Assembly: GCA_013286315.1 (NCBI GenBank)
Contig: JABDFX010000022.1
Location: 1-35,661, forward strand
Length of the DNA stretch: 35,661 nucleotides
Direction of reading: 5' to 3'
From: Bacteroidota bacterium
Lineage (GTDB): Bacteria > Bacteroidota > Bacteroidia > Chitinophagales > Chitinophagaceae
Shown here piece by piece: positions 8,769-16,434 of the stretch. Position 1 is the stretch's first letter, and each line of letters begins with the position of its first letter. The notes under the pieces were generated by a model. It ran no database searches. It was not told the origin of the DNA and saw nothing but the letters and a program-made list of their open reading frames with translations. The position numbers and the translations under genes are program-made.

Positions 8769-10103
8769 ATGTTAACCCCACTGGCTGATGCCGATGCCCT
8801 GAAGCAAAAGGATAAACTAGGTTTGTGGACGACTACATCGCTCGTTGTAGGAAATATGATCGGCGCCGGTGTATTCCTGATGCCGGCTGCCCTTGCTGCT
8901 TATGGCAGTATCAGTTTATTAGGATGGGTATTTTCTTCTCTCGGGGCCTTCTTACTGGCGAAGATTTTCAGTAATTTAAGCAAAATGCTTCCGAAAGCTG
9001 ATGGCGGTCCTTATGCCTATTCCAGGGAAGGGTTGGGTGACTTTGCAGGTTTCCTGGTCGCCTGGGGATATTGGATTTCTACCTGGTGTACCAATGCGGC
9101 CATCGCAGTCTCTTTCGTGAGCGCATTAAGCACTTTCTTTCCGGCGTTGGCAACCAATGCGTTGCTTGCAGTTGCCACCGGGCTGGCTGCGATCTGGTTT
9201 CTGACATGGGTAAATACGCGGGGCATTGTGGCAACCGGAAAATTGCAACTGGTCACCACGATACTTAAAATAGTTCCTTTGGTTTTGGTTGCTGTCGGCG
9301 GTTTATTTTTTTTTAATGTAAGAAATTTTCTGCCTTTTAATTCAACCGGGGTAAGTAATTATTCAGCTATATTGACATCAGGAGCATACACTTTTTTTGC
9401 ATTTCTTGGAATAGAATGTGCTACCGTGCCTTCGTGCAGCGTTGCCAATCCGGAAAAGACTATTGCCAGGGCCACCATGCTGGGTATGCTGCTGACAACT
9501 TTTATTTATATCATCAGCTGTGTGAGTATTATGGGTATGATTCCCGGAAAAGATCTGCAACACTCATTAACGCCATATGCAGATGCTGCCGTTATCATCT
9601 GGGGCAGCAGTGCGCGGTATTGGGTTAGTGCCGGTGTGGCGATTGCCGCTTTTGGTGCATTGAATGGCTGGATTTTGATTCAGGGACAAATGCCCTACGC
9701 CATCGCGAAAGACAAATTATTCCCCCGGGTATTTGGTAAACTGAATCAAAAAGGGGTTCCGGCTATGGGTATTGTTATTTCAAGTGTCCTGATTTCACTC
9801 CTCATGTCAATGAATTATACGAAAGGCCTGGTTGAGCAGTTTAAGTTTTTGATCATGCTGACTACCTTAACCGTTCTGGTACCCTATCTGTTTTCAACCG
9901 CCGCCTATATGATAATACGCATGGAAAAGAGATATTTAAAACCGGGAGGATGGACGGCTTCCATTATACTTGCATCACTGTCTTTTTTGTTCTGCATCTG
10001 GGCGGTTGCGGGATCGGGTCAGGAAATTGTTTATTGGGGGTTTCTTTTAATACTCGCGGGCCTTCCTTTTTATGTTATCATTCGATGGAATAAAAAACCC
10101 TGA
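8769..10103 (+). CDS. APC-superfamily amino acid permease, AdiC-like
   Basis: A 444-residue inner-membrane protein with about 12 hydrophobic segments. TM1 contains 'GNMIGAGVFLMPAALA', the unwound substrate-binding helix of APC transporters. The overall pattern follows E. coli AdiC (arginine/agmatine antiporter), including 'ADGGPYAYSREGLG', 'SIMGMIPGK' and 'GALNGWILIQGQ'. Trp301 in the last motif sits where AdiC has Trp293, which packs against the substrate guanidinium. AdiC's gating Trp202 is replaced by Phe210 ('TFFAFLGIE'). The stop codon is one base before the ATG of a guanidine-deiminase-family enzyme, so the pair is almost certainly one transcript. Import of a guanidino compound such as arginine, perhaps in exchange for the product, is an inference from this pairing. 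Confidence 0.87.
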   Translation: MLTPLADADALKQKDKLGLWTTTSLVVGNMIGAGVFLMPAALAAYGSISLLGWVFSSLGAFLLAKIFSNLSKMLPKADGGPYAYSREGLGDFAGFLVAWGYWISTWCTNAAIAVSFVSALSTFFPALATNALLAVATGLAAIWFLTWVNTRGIVATGKLQLVTTILKIVPLVLVAVGGLFFFNVRNFLPFNSTGVSNYSAILTSGAYTFFAFLGIECATVPSCSVANPEKTIARATMLGMLLTTFIYIISCVSIMGMIPGKDLQHSLTPYADAAVIIWGSSARYWVSAGVAIAAFGALNGWILIQGQMPYAIAKDKLFPRVFGKLNQKGVPAMGIVISSVLISLLMSMNYTKGLVEQFKFLIMLTTLTVLVPYLFSTAAYMIIRMEKRYLKPGGWTASIILASLSFLFCIWAVAGSGQEIVYWGFLLILAGLPFYVIIRWNKKP

Positions 10104-10104
10104 T

Positions 10105-10983
10105 ATGAATTATACCTGTCATTCAGAAATCGGGAAAATAAAATCCCTGTTCATAAAAAATGTGCAACAGGCATTTATCAGCGATTCTCATCTTGAACAA
10201 TACTGGCGATCCCTGAATTATATCGGCAAACCTGATATGGGTGATGCCCGAAAGGAATATAAATTCTTTCAAAGTTTAATAGAAAATCATGGGGTTGAAT
10301 TACATTTTTTTCCCGAGGACTCATCGGTAAATATGGATTCTATCTATTGCCGCGATGCATCCATTGCAACAAACAAAGGGATGATTATTTGTAATATGGG
10401 AAAGACGGGCAGAATCAATGAACCGCTTGCAGAAGAAAATGCATTTGAAAAAAAATCGATCCCTATACTGGGAACCATTATCGCACCGGGAACCGTGGAA
10501 GGGGGAGATGTCGCCTGGCTTGATGAGCACACGCTGGCTGTCGGCCATACGTATCGTACGAATGAGGAAGGGATCACTCAATTGAAGTCATTGTTACAGC
10601 CATTAGGCGTTGAAGTAATCGTAGTTCACCTGCCACATTATAAAGGAAAGGCCGATGTTTTTCATCTGATGTCTATTTTAAGTCCTGTGGACACTCATCT
10701 GGCTGTCGTTTATTCCCCTTTGATGCCCATTGTATTCCGAAACTATCTGCTGGATCGCGGTTATCAGTTGCTCGAAGTGACCGATGAGGAATTTGATTCG
10801 ATGGGTTGTAATGTATTGACAATGGCACCCAGGGAATGTATAATGGTGAAAGGCAACCCGGTAATAAAAGCTGAATTGGAAAATGCCGGTTGTCTGGTGA
10901 GCGTATATCAGGGCGAAGAAATAAGTGTAAAAGGAGGAGGTGGTCCCACCTGTCTGACCAGGCCCATTCACAGGTGGATATAA
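10105..10983 (+). CDS. Guanidine-deiminase-family (ADI/DDAH-like) amidinohydrolase
   Basis: The 292-residue enzyme of the pentein (guanidine-modifying) fold would hydrolyse a guanidino group, for example arginine to citrulline or a methylarginine to citrulline plus amine. The catalytic set can be read: 'YCRDASI' near residue 82, 'EGGDVAWLD' with Glu132, 'DVFHLMSIL' with His187 and 'GGGPTCLTRP' with nucleophile Cys283 close to the C-terminus. The length matches DDAH or citrullinase-type proteins better than arginine deiminases of about 400 residues. The frame extends upstream into the permease gene, but the ATG at 10105, one base after the permease stop, gives the natural start. The substrate is not decided by sequence alone. 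Confidence 0.87.
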   Translation: MNYTCHSEIGKIKSLFIKNVQQAFISDSHLEQYWRSLNYIGKPDMGDARKEYKFFQSLIENHGVELHFFPEDSSVNMDSIYCRDASIATNKGMIICNMGKTGRINEPLAEENAFEKKSIPILGTIIAPGTVEGGDVAWLDEHTLAVGHTYRTNEEGITQLKSLLQPLGVEVIVVHLPHYKGKADVFHLMSILSPVDTHLAVVYSPLMPIVFRNYLLDRGYQLLEVTDEEFDSMGCNVLTMAPRECIMVKGNPVIKAELENAGCLVSVYQGEEISVKGGGGPTCLTRPIHRWI

Positions 10984-11016
10984 TAAGTTTGTTGATTTCC
11001 GTCACGCACTTTCAAA

Positions 11017-12711
11017 TCAAATCCTTTTTGGCAAAATGGTGGCGAGCATCGAAGAGTCTACTGCCTGAGCCCTGGTGTGGCTGTCAATGAATGTTCCATT
11101 CAATTTACTGATATGAAAATGCGGGAATGTCAGCGTATCCTGTATCATGAAACCTTCATTACGCAGCGAATCGATTTTTATTTTTGGCGCAAAAACCCGG
11201 ATATTTCCTTTCAGGGTATACAGTTCAGATTGTTTTATGAGGTAAACCGGTTGTGCCGAATAAAATTCAAATGCAAATTCGGGAATCAAATCCCTGAATG
11301 TATATACGGGCCCGGTCAGATTGTTTTCTTTCATGAAAGTAGCCGCCTTCATGCCCGATTGATATTTAAATATTTCAGGATAAAACAAAGTGTTCAGGAA
11401 GAGGCTTAAGACCAATACAGCTGAAAAAGATCTTCCGAAAATATTTACCAGTTGATTCCCCGGGAAAAAGCGGTAAATGGAAAATGCCAGCGTCGCGAGT
11501 ACGGCACCTGTCAGTAACAAATTATGCAATCCGAAAATAATCGCCAGCACGATGGCGAAAGAGAATAATAGACAGTATAAGATATTCTGAACATACAATA
11601 TTGTTTTATGATAAACCTGTTCATCCAGGTTTGTCAGAAAAGCAGACACCATGATGGATAGAAATGGATACAGGATATTCAGATAATGGGGCAGTTGAAA
11701 TTGAGATAAGGAAAATATAATAAATCCGGTTACGAAAATAACCGGATTTATATAATCCGTATTTGAATCCGCGGGCCTGCCAAATTTTTTAATCCGCGAC
11801 ACCATCATCAGAATAACAAAAACCGACCATGGAAGGAAACTCCACATCAGCGTATGTGTATAAAACAAAATGTCGCCTTCCCCTTTGATGGGTCCTGTAT
11901 TTAAAAAACGGCCAAACTGACTGTCCCAAAAGAAAAAACGAATACCGGAGACATGTGTTTGACCAAACAATATTTTTTCGGGATGATGGTCAAACTGGAT
12001 ATACAGGCAAATCAATTCCGGCATTATAAAAAGGATCAGCAGGGTGATTGCCAGCCACCATCGTGGATTCCAGAATTCGCTCCATTTTTTTTTAATTGTC
12101 CACTCAGCAATAAATCCGGACGCTACGATAGCTGCGATAAATATCCCTTTTGTCATTACAGCTGCTCCGAGAAATAAGGAGCCCGGTATAATAAATATCG
12201 ATTTGTTCTCCTTATATGTTCTATAATAAAAATAAGTGGCTGCAACAATGAGCCCGGTCAGGTATGGCTCTGCGCGAACGTCGTTATTGGAAATGATCAG
12301 GTGTTCTGCCGCCAGATATACCAACACGGACAATCTCGCTGTTTGTACATTATAAAGTTCTTTTGTCCACGCGAAAATAAAATATGCCCCTGCAAGCCAA
12401 AATAAAAACGCGGGCAATTTATAGGCAAAACCATTTATTCCAAATAACCTGAAGCTCAAAGCCGTCATCCAAAAGGGAAAATGTGGTTTGTCAAGCCAGT
12501 CCTTTCCCTGGACCTTCAGGTTAATGTAGTCACCTGACAAAACCATGGTTTTGGAAATCGTTGCGTATAGTGCTCCATCCGGTTCCATCACTGGCAGTAA
12601 TAAACCGCTGCCATTTACAAAAACCCCCAAAAGCAAAAGCCAGTAAAACCATTTGTCCAGCCAAGCTTTCCAGCTGGTATGGAAAATTGCTTTTTCATAT
12701 GCGCTTCCCAT
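11017..12711 (-). CDS. ArnT/PMT-type membrane glycosyltransferase (GT39/GT83-like)
   Basis: A 564-residue polytopic inner-membrane protein. Its first external loop has the family motif: 'MEPDGALYATISKTMVLSGDY' (split at about residues 41-61), then 'DWLDKPHFPFWMTALSFRLFG', matching the 'DE.ry..ia.eM..sgdw...dKPPl.yWl' pattern of ArnT-like enzymes. Such enzymes move a sugar from a polyprenyl-phosphate carrier to lipid A or another acceptor on the periplasmic side. About 11-12 hydrophobic segments precede a soluble C-terminal domain of about 130 residues ('GPVYTFRDLIPEF' onward). It lies 16 bases downstream of the PAP2 phosphatase gene on the same strand, a sensible pairing because both handle polyprenyl or lipid phosphates. 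The actual donor and acceptor are unknown. Confidence 0.88.
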   Translation of the reverse strand: MGSAYEKAIFHTSWKAWLDKWFYWLLLLGVFVNGSGLLLPVMEPDGALYATISKTMVLSGDYINLKVQGKDWLDKPHFPFWMTALSFRLFGINGFAYKLPAFLFWLAGAYFIFAWTKELYNVQTARLSVLVYLAAEHLIISNNDVRAEPYLTGLIVAATYFYYRTYKENKSIFIIPGSLFLGAAVMTKGIFIAAIVASGFIAEWTIKKKWSEFWNPRWWLAITLLILFIMPELICLYIQFDHHPEKILFGQTHVSGIRFFFWDSQFGRFLNTGPIKGEGDILFYTHTLMWSFLPWSVFVILMMVSRIKKFGRPADSNTDYINPVIFVTGFIIFSLSQFQLPHYLNILYPFLSIMVSAFLTNLDEQVYHKTILYVQNILYCLLFSFAIVLAIIFGLHNLLLTGAVLATLAFSIYRFFPGNQLVNIFGRSFSAVLVLSLFLNTLFYPEIFKYQSGMKAATFMKENNLTGPVYTFRDLIPEFAFEFYSAQPVYLIKQSELYTLKGNIRVFAPKIKIDSLRNEGFMIQDTLTFPHFHISKLNGTFIDSHTRAQAVDSSMLATILPKRI

Positions 12712-12727
12712 AGAGATATTTAAATAC

Positions 12728-13336
12728 CTAATGCAAACTTAGAGAAGAATTTTTTGAAGCTTTAACCGGGAACAAACCAATCCAGGCCTGGAATAATTTG
12801 GCTAGTCCGAGCCCGGTAACTATTCCCAGAACAGCGCCGCCTGCAATATCAAGCGGGAAATGAAGACCGACGTATACCTGGGCAAAAGAGATAAGGAAGG
12901 CCCATATCCAGAGCCAGCGCCATTTTTGAGTTGTAAGCAAATAAATCGAATAATACCAGAAACTGGCCAGACCGAAATGGTTCGCGGCATGGGAAGAAGG
13001 AAAAGAATATTTTCCTCCGCAACCTATTATGCCGTGTATGATTCCTGCGGTATCTGAATCATAACACGGACGAAGACGCTCAAAAAATGGTTTAAAGAAA
13101 TGAGCGGTACTATAATCCGTAATGGCAAAACACGCAATTGAAAAACAAATAAATTTCAGTGTCACGACCCTGTCAAACTTCAGAACCCAAAACAATATGA
13201 AAATATATAAAGGAATCCATGTAAATGGATTTCGGAGCATCAGCATGATGCCATCCAGCCATGGCGCACTTAATTTGGTTTGGATGATCGTAAATGCAAT
13301 CTTGTCAACATGTTCAATCCACTCAATAAACGACAT
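12728..13336 (-). CDS. PAP2-family membrane phosphatase
   Basis: The 202-residue protein has five or six hydrophobic segments and the three acid-phosphatase motifs: 'KPFFERLRP' (K-x6-RP), 'PSSHA' (usual PSGH) and 'AQVYVGLHFPLD', where the classical S-R-x5-H-x3-D reads A-Q. Gln in place of the third-motif Arg is, to my knowledge, frequent in Bacteroidota members, so it is not evidence of inactivity. Typical substrates are undecaprenyl diphosphate, phosphatidate or lipid A phosphates. It is the first gene of a two-gene unit with the glycosyltransferase. The spacer upstream to the MFS gene contains that gene's terminator. Confidence 0.92.
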   Translation of the reverse strand: MSFIEWIEHVDKIAFTIIQTKLSAPWLDGIMLMLRNPFTWIPLYIFILFWVLKFDRVVTLKFICFSIACFAITDYSTAHFFKPFFERLRPCYDSDTAGIIHGIIGCGGKYSFPSSHAANHFGLASFWYYSIYLLTTQKWRWLWIWAFLISFAQVYVGLHFPLDIAGGAVLGIVTGLGLAKLFQAWIGLFPVKASKNSSLSLH

Positions 13337-13422
13337 TGGAACGGCTTTCAGTAAAAATAATAACCCCGGTTAACCCGAATTTTACCATTCCATTAATTAA
13401 ATATTAATTTACTATTGATTTA

Positions 13423-13502
13423 CAAAAAAATGACTGACTGATGTTTTTATAAGCCTGTCAACTTCCCAACGGTTCGTTGGGGTTTTCTTGCGGTAGTCAG
13501 TC
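13423..13502 (-). terminator. Nested-hairpin terminator after the MFS transporter gene
   Basis: Read on the minus strand, GACTGACT starts three bases after the MFS stop codon (13502-13495) and pairs with AGTCAGTC (13439-13432), which is followed at once by ATTTTTTT. Inside the loop lies a second perfect hairpin, CCCAACG / CGTTGGG (13465-13471 and 13475-13481) with a 3-base loop. Stem, position and T-run all fit a rho-independent terminator. Confidence 0.65.
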
Positions 13503-13505
13503 GAG

Positions 13506-14786
13506 TTAAAGTTTGGCTTTGGAAATAGAGAGCAGGTTGCGGGGTTCTTTTACTGCGATCATTCCTGCAATTGAAGAAAGTAAAAGCGATCCTGCCATGA
13601 CCAGATAGGAAGTGGCGGAATCGCCGGTTTTTCCGTTTAAATAGCCAACCAGATAAGAGCCTCCAAATGCACCCAGTGCCCCGAAGCTATTGATCAGGGC
13701 AATGGCCCCTCCCGCGATATTGGCTGGCAATATTTCCGTAATATGAGCGAAGAATGGACCGTAGGGCACATACATGGTCACGCCTGCCAGGCTTAGCACG
13801 GAAAATGACAACCAGAAATGATTTAATCCAACCAGGTACAAACAGCAAAAAGCAATTGCGCCCAGTAGAAAGCATGGCCAGATATACATTTTTCTATTTA
13901 ACGATCGATCGGAAAAATAAGAAACAATGATCATGGCAATGATGGATATCAGATAAGGAACGGCCGAAAGCCAACCGGTTTTTACAATACCAATGCCGGG
14001 TGCCGCATGTAAGATGGAAGGCAGCCAGATCACAAATCCGTAAATGCCAAAACTCCACAATAAATATAAAAGACATAACAGTATAACCAGTTTCGATTTG
14101 AATGCAGTGGCATAATTCTTTACCGGTTTGATGATTTGTTGTTCCTTCTGCAACAGATTCGCCAGTGATTTCTTTTCATCCAGGCTTAACCAGGCAGCTT
14201 CACCCGGTTTGTCATTCACCAGTTTCCACCAGAAGAAAGCCCATAGGATCGCCGGAATTCCTTCCCAGATAAACATCCATCGCCAGCCGAGCGCCTGAAT
14301 TAAATATCCGGATATGATAGACATCCAAAGAATGGTTACCGGATTACCAAACATCAATAATGTATTGGCTCTTGATCGTTCCTCCCTTGTAAACCAACGG
14401 CTGATTAATACCAGCATTGAAGGAAATACGGCACTTTCAAAAACACCCAGCATAAACCGGATGAAAAGTAAAACTTTTATATTATTGATCAGTCCGGTGG
14501 CCATCGCAAACAATCCCCAAAAGATCAGTGACCAGAATATTAATTTCTTTGCACTTTTGTCGGAGGCATAAATGGTTCCGGGGATCTGAAAGAAAAAATA
14601 TCCTAAAAAAAATAATGATCCCATCAGGGAGGACATGGTGGATGTAATGTGCAGGTCCGCGGCCATTCCCCCGGCTGCACCAAATCCGAAATTGGCGCGG
14701 TCAAGATAGGCCAGGCTATACGTAATAAAAACGACCGGTATCAGACGGTACCAACGTGAAACGGCAATCGGTTTTTTACTTTCCAT
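13506..14786 (-). CDS. MFS transporter, ACS (anion:cation symporter) family
   Basis: A 12-TM transporter of 426 residues. 'AYLDRANFGFGAAGG' after TM1 and 'GYFFFQIPGTIYA' in TM2 are typical of the ACS subgroup, which imports organic anions such as sugar acids (galactonate, glucarate, hexuronates), phthalate or nicotinate. A cytoplasmic loop ('NDKPGEAAWLSLDEKKSL') with the 'P..a.WLs..Ek' motif common in this subgroup lies at about residue 190. The ATG at 14786 was chosen because AGGA lies 8-11 bases upstream; the frame runs on to 14825. It is divergent from tryptophanase and single-gene, with its own terminator. The substrate is not readable; a sugar acid feeding the pentonate genes at 3-6 kb is possible but not shown. 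Confidence 0.88.
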   Translation of the reverse strand: MESKKPIAVSRWYRLIPVVFITYSLAYLDRANFGFGAAGGMAADLHITSTMSSLMGSLFFLGYFFFQIPGTIYASDKSAKKLIFWSLIFWGLFAMATGLINNIKVLLFIRFMLGVFESAVFPSMLVLISRWFTREERSRANTLLMFGNPVTILWMSIISGYLIQALGWRWMFIWEGIPAILWAFFWWKLVNDKPGEAAWLSLDEKKSLANLLQKEQQIIKPVKNYATAFKSKLVILLCLLYLLWSFGIYGFVIWLPSILHAAPGIGIVKTGWLSAVPYLISIIAMIIVSYFSDRSLNRKMYIWPCFLLGAIAFCCLYLVGLNHFWLSFSVLSLAGVTMYVPYGPFFAHITEILPANIAGGAIALINSFGALGAFGGSYLVGYLNGKTGDSATSYLVMAGSLLLSSIAGMIAVKEPRNLLSISKAKL

Positions 14787-14975
14787 CCGTATTTCCTGCA
14801 TGAGGTTAATAAAAATAAGAAACAATACTGGTTTAATTTTTTCTTCTGCTTCATAATTGCCATCTTTGCCCGATGCAGATCTGGAAAAATATCATCAGTC
14901 GTCCTTCCTGAATTTCCCGCACATTTCTGCAAATCATCCTTTTTCTTTTAAATTCATATTAAATGATGTTGTTGT

Positions 14976-16346
14976 ATGAAAACAATCATAGAACCATTCA
15001 GAATAAAATCTGTTGAGCCCATTTATTTCAATACTGTGGAGGAACGAAAACTCATTCTGGAGAATGCTTTCTACAATCCCTTCCTGATCCGTTCGAAAGA
15101 CGTATTGATCGATTTGCTGACGGACAGTGGAACCAGCGCAATGAGCAGCAGTCAATGGGCGGGAATCATGCATGGTGATGAATCCTATGCAGGCAGTCCG
15201 AGTTTCTTTCGTTTTGAAGAAACCATTCAGGAAATCACCGGGATGCCATTGGTGATTCCCACTCACCAGGGAAGGGCTTCCGAAAAAATATTATTCAGCA
15301 TCCTGGGTGGAAAGGGGAAATATTTTTTGAGTAACACCCTGTTCGATACAACCCGGGCAAATATTGAATTCTCAGGCGCAGAAGGTATCGATCTGATTTG
15401 CGAAGAAGGGAAACACCCGGCGATTCCGGCTCCCTTTAAAGGTAATATGGATCTGGTCGCACTTAAACAGATCATTAAAGAAAAGGGTGCAGAAAATATT
15501 CCGCTTTGTATAATTACGGTCACCAACAATTCCGGTGGTGGTCAGCCTGTCAGCATGCAAAATATCCGGGCTGTAAGAACGATTTGTTCAGAAAACAATA
15601 TCCCGGTTTTTATTGATGCCTGCCGTTTTGCTGAAAATTCCTATTTTATCAAATTACGCGAGGAAGGATATAACAACAAACCCGTATTTGAAATTGCCCG
15701 GGAACTTTTTTCATACGCCGACGGTTGTACCATGAGTGCGAAGAAAGATGCTTTTGCCAATATCGGTGGTTTTCTCGCTATGCGGAATGAAGAACTTGCG
15801 CTGAAATGCAGGAATCTGCTGGTCATAACGGAAGGATTTCCTACTTACGGCGGACTTGCGGGAAGAGATCTGGAAGCCATTGCGATCGGATTAAGAGAAG
15901 TAATGGAAGAAAATTATTTGCAATATAGAATACGGAGTATTGAATACCTGGCCAATAAACTGATAGCTGCCGGTGTTCCCATTATGCAGCCGGCTGGTGG
16001 TCACGCGGTATATTTGGATGCAAAAAAATTTCTTGCACATATTCCGGTTGCACAATATCCCGGTCAGGCACTGGTTGGCGCTTTGTATCTGCACGGTGGG
16101 ATCCGCAGCGTAGAAATCGGTTCGCTCATGTTTGGGAAATATGATGACAATAAACAACTCATTCCTGCTCAGCTTGAATTGGTGCGGCTGGCCATTCCCA
16201 GAAGAGTATATACACAGAGCCATATTGATTACGTTGCTGAAGTGGTCATTGAGGTCTTTAATGCAAGAGATAAAATAAAGGGGCTGAGCATTGTTGAGGA
16301 AGCGGCCGTACTGAGACACTTTACTGCTAAACTTCAACAACTTTAG
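14976..16346 (+). CDS. tnaA: Tryptophanase (L-tryptophan indole-lyase)
   Basis: PLP enzyme that splits L-tryptophan to indole, pyruvate and ammonia. The 456-residue protein matches the beta-eliminating lyase family over its whole length: 'LIDLLTDSGTSAMS', 'PTHQGRASE', 'SAKKDA' with PLP-binding Lys257, and 'EGFPTYGGLAGRD'. Specificity residues favour tryptophanase over tyrosine phenol-lyase. Asp124 ('LFDTTR') stands where the phenol-lyase has Thr124 and tryptophanase Asp137. 'RSVEIGS' has Ile381 where the phenol-lyase has Arg381. 'LRHFTAKL' carries His448, equivalent to tryptophanase His463, where the phenol-lyase has Phe. No tnaC-like leader peptide with Trp and a transport gene tnaB follow; it appears monocistronic, with a convergent MocR gene downstream. 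Confidence 0.93.
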   Translation: MKTIIEPFRIKSVEPIYFNTVEERKLILENAFYNPFLIRSKDVLIDLLTDSGTSAMSSSQWAGIMHGDESYAGSPSFFRFEETIQEITGMPLVIPTHQGRASEKILFSILGGKGKYFLSNTLFDTTRANIEFSGAEGIDLICEEGKHPAIPAPFKGNMDLVALKQIIKEKGAENIPLCIITVTNNSGGGQPVSMQNIRAVRTICSENNIPVFIDACRFAENSYFIKLREEGYNNKPVFEIARELFSYADGCTMSAKKDAFANIGGFLAMRNEELALKCRNLLVITEGFPTYGGLAGRDLEAIAIGLREVMEENYLQYRIRSIEYLANKLIAAGVPIMQPAGGHAVYLDAKKFLAHIPVAQYPGQALVGALYLHGGIRSVEIGSLMFGKYDDNKQLIPAQLELVRLAIPRRVYTQSHIDYVAEVVIEVFNARDKIKGLSIVEEAAVLRHFTAKLQQL

Positions 16347-16347
16347 A

Positions 16348-16379
16348 AGTATAAGAGTATAAGAGTATAGGAGTATAAG
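16348..16379. repeat. Tandem 8-bp repeat (AGTATAAG)4
   Basis: Four direct copies of AGTATAAG, the third with one change (AGTATAGG), followed by a partial fifth unit. It starts right after the tryptophanase stop codon and leads straight into the AAGGC-type repeat at the end of the MocR gene. Confidence 0.85.
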
Positions 16380-16385
16380 AGTGGA

Positions 16386-16434
16386 GGCCTTGCCTTAGCC
16401 TTAAGCCTTGGCCTTACGCCTTCGCCTGAGCCTT
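16386..16434 (-). repeat. Imperfect AAGGCN hexamer repeat overlapping MocR 3' end
   Basis: On the minus strand this is about eight imperfect copies of AAGGCN, some with an extra or missing base. The MocR stop codon (16414-16416) lies inside it, so the last six residues (KAQAKA) are encoded by the repeat. The same type of repeat follows the stop codon of the tricorn-like gene at 23501-23543. Confidence 0.75.

Noticed and set aside
15891-16340. 149-residue frame on the minus strand
   Set aside because: Shadow of the tryptophanase gene.
14976-16346. Tyrosine phenol-lyase as the identity of the beta-eliminating lyase
   Set aside because: The Thr124, Arg381 and Phe448 positions of the phenol-lyase are Asp, Ile and His here, the tryptophanase state.
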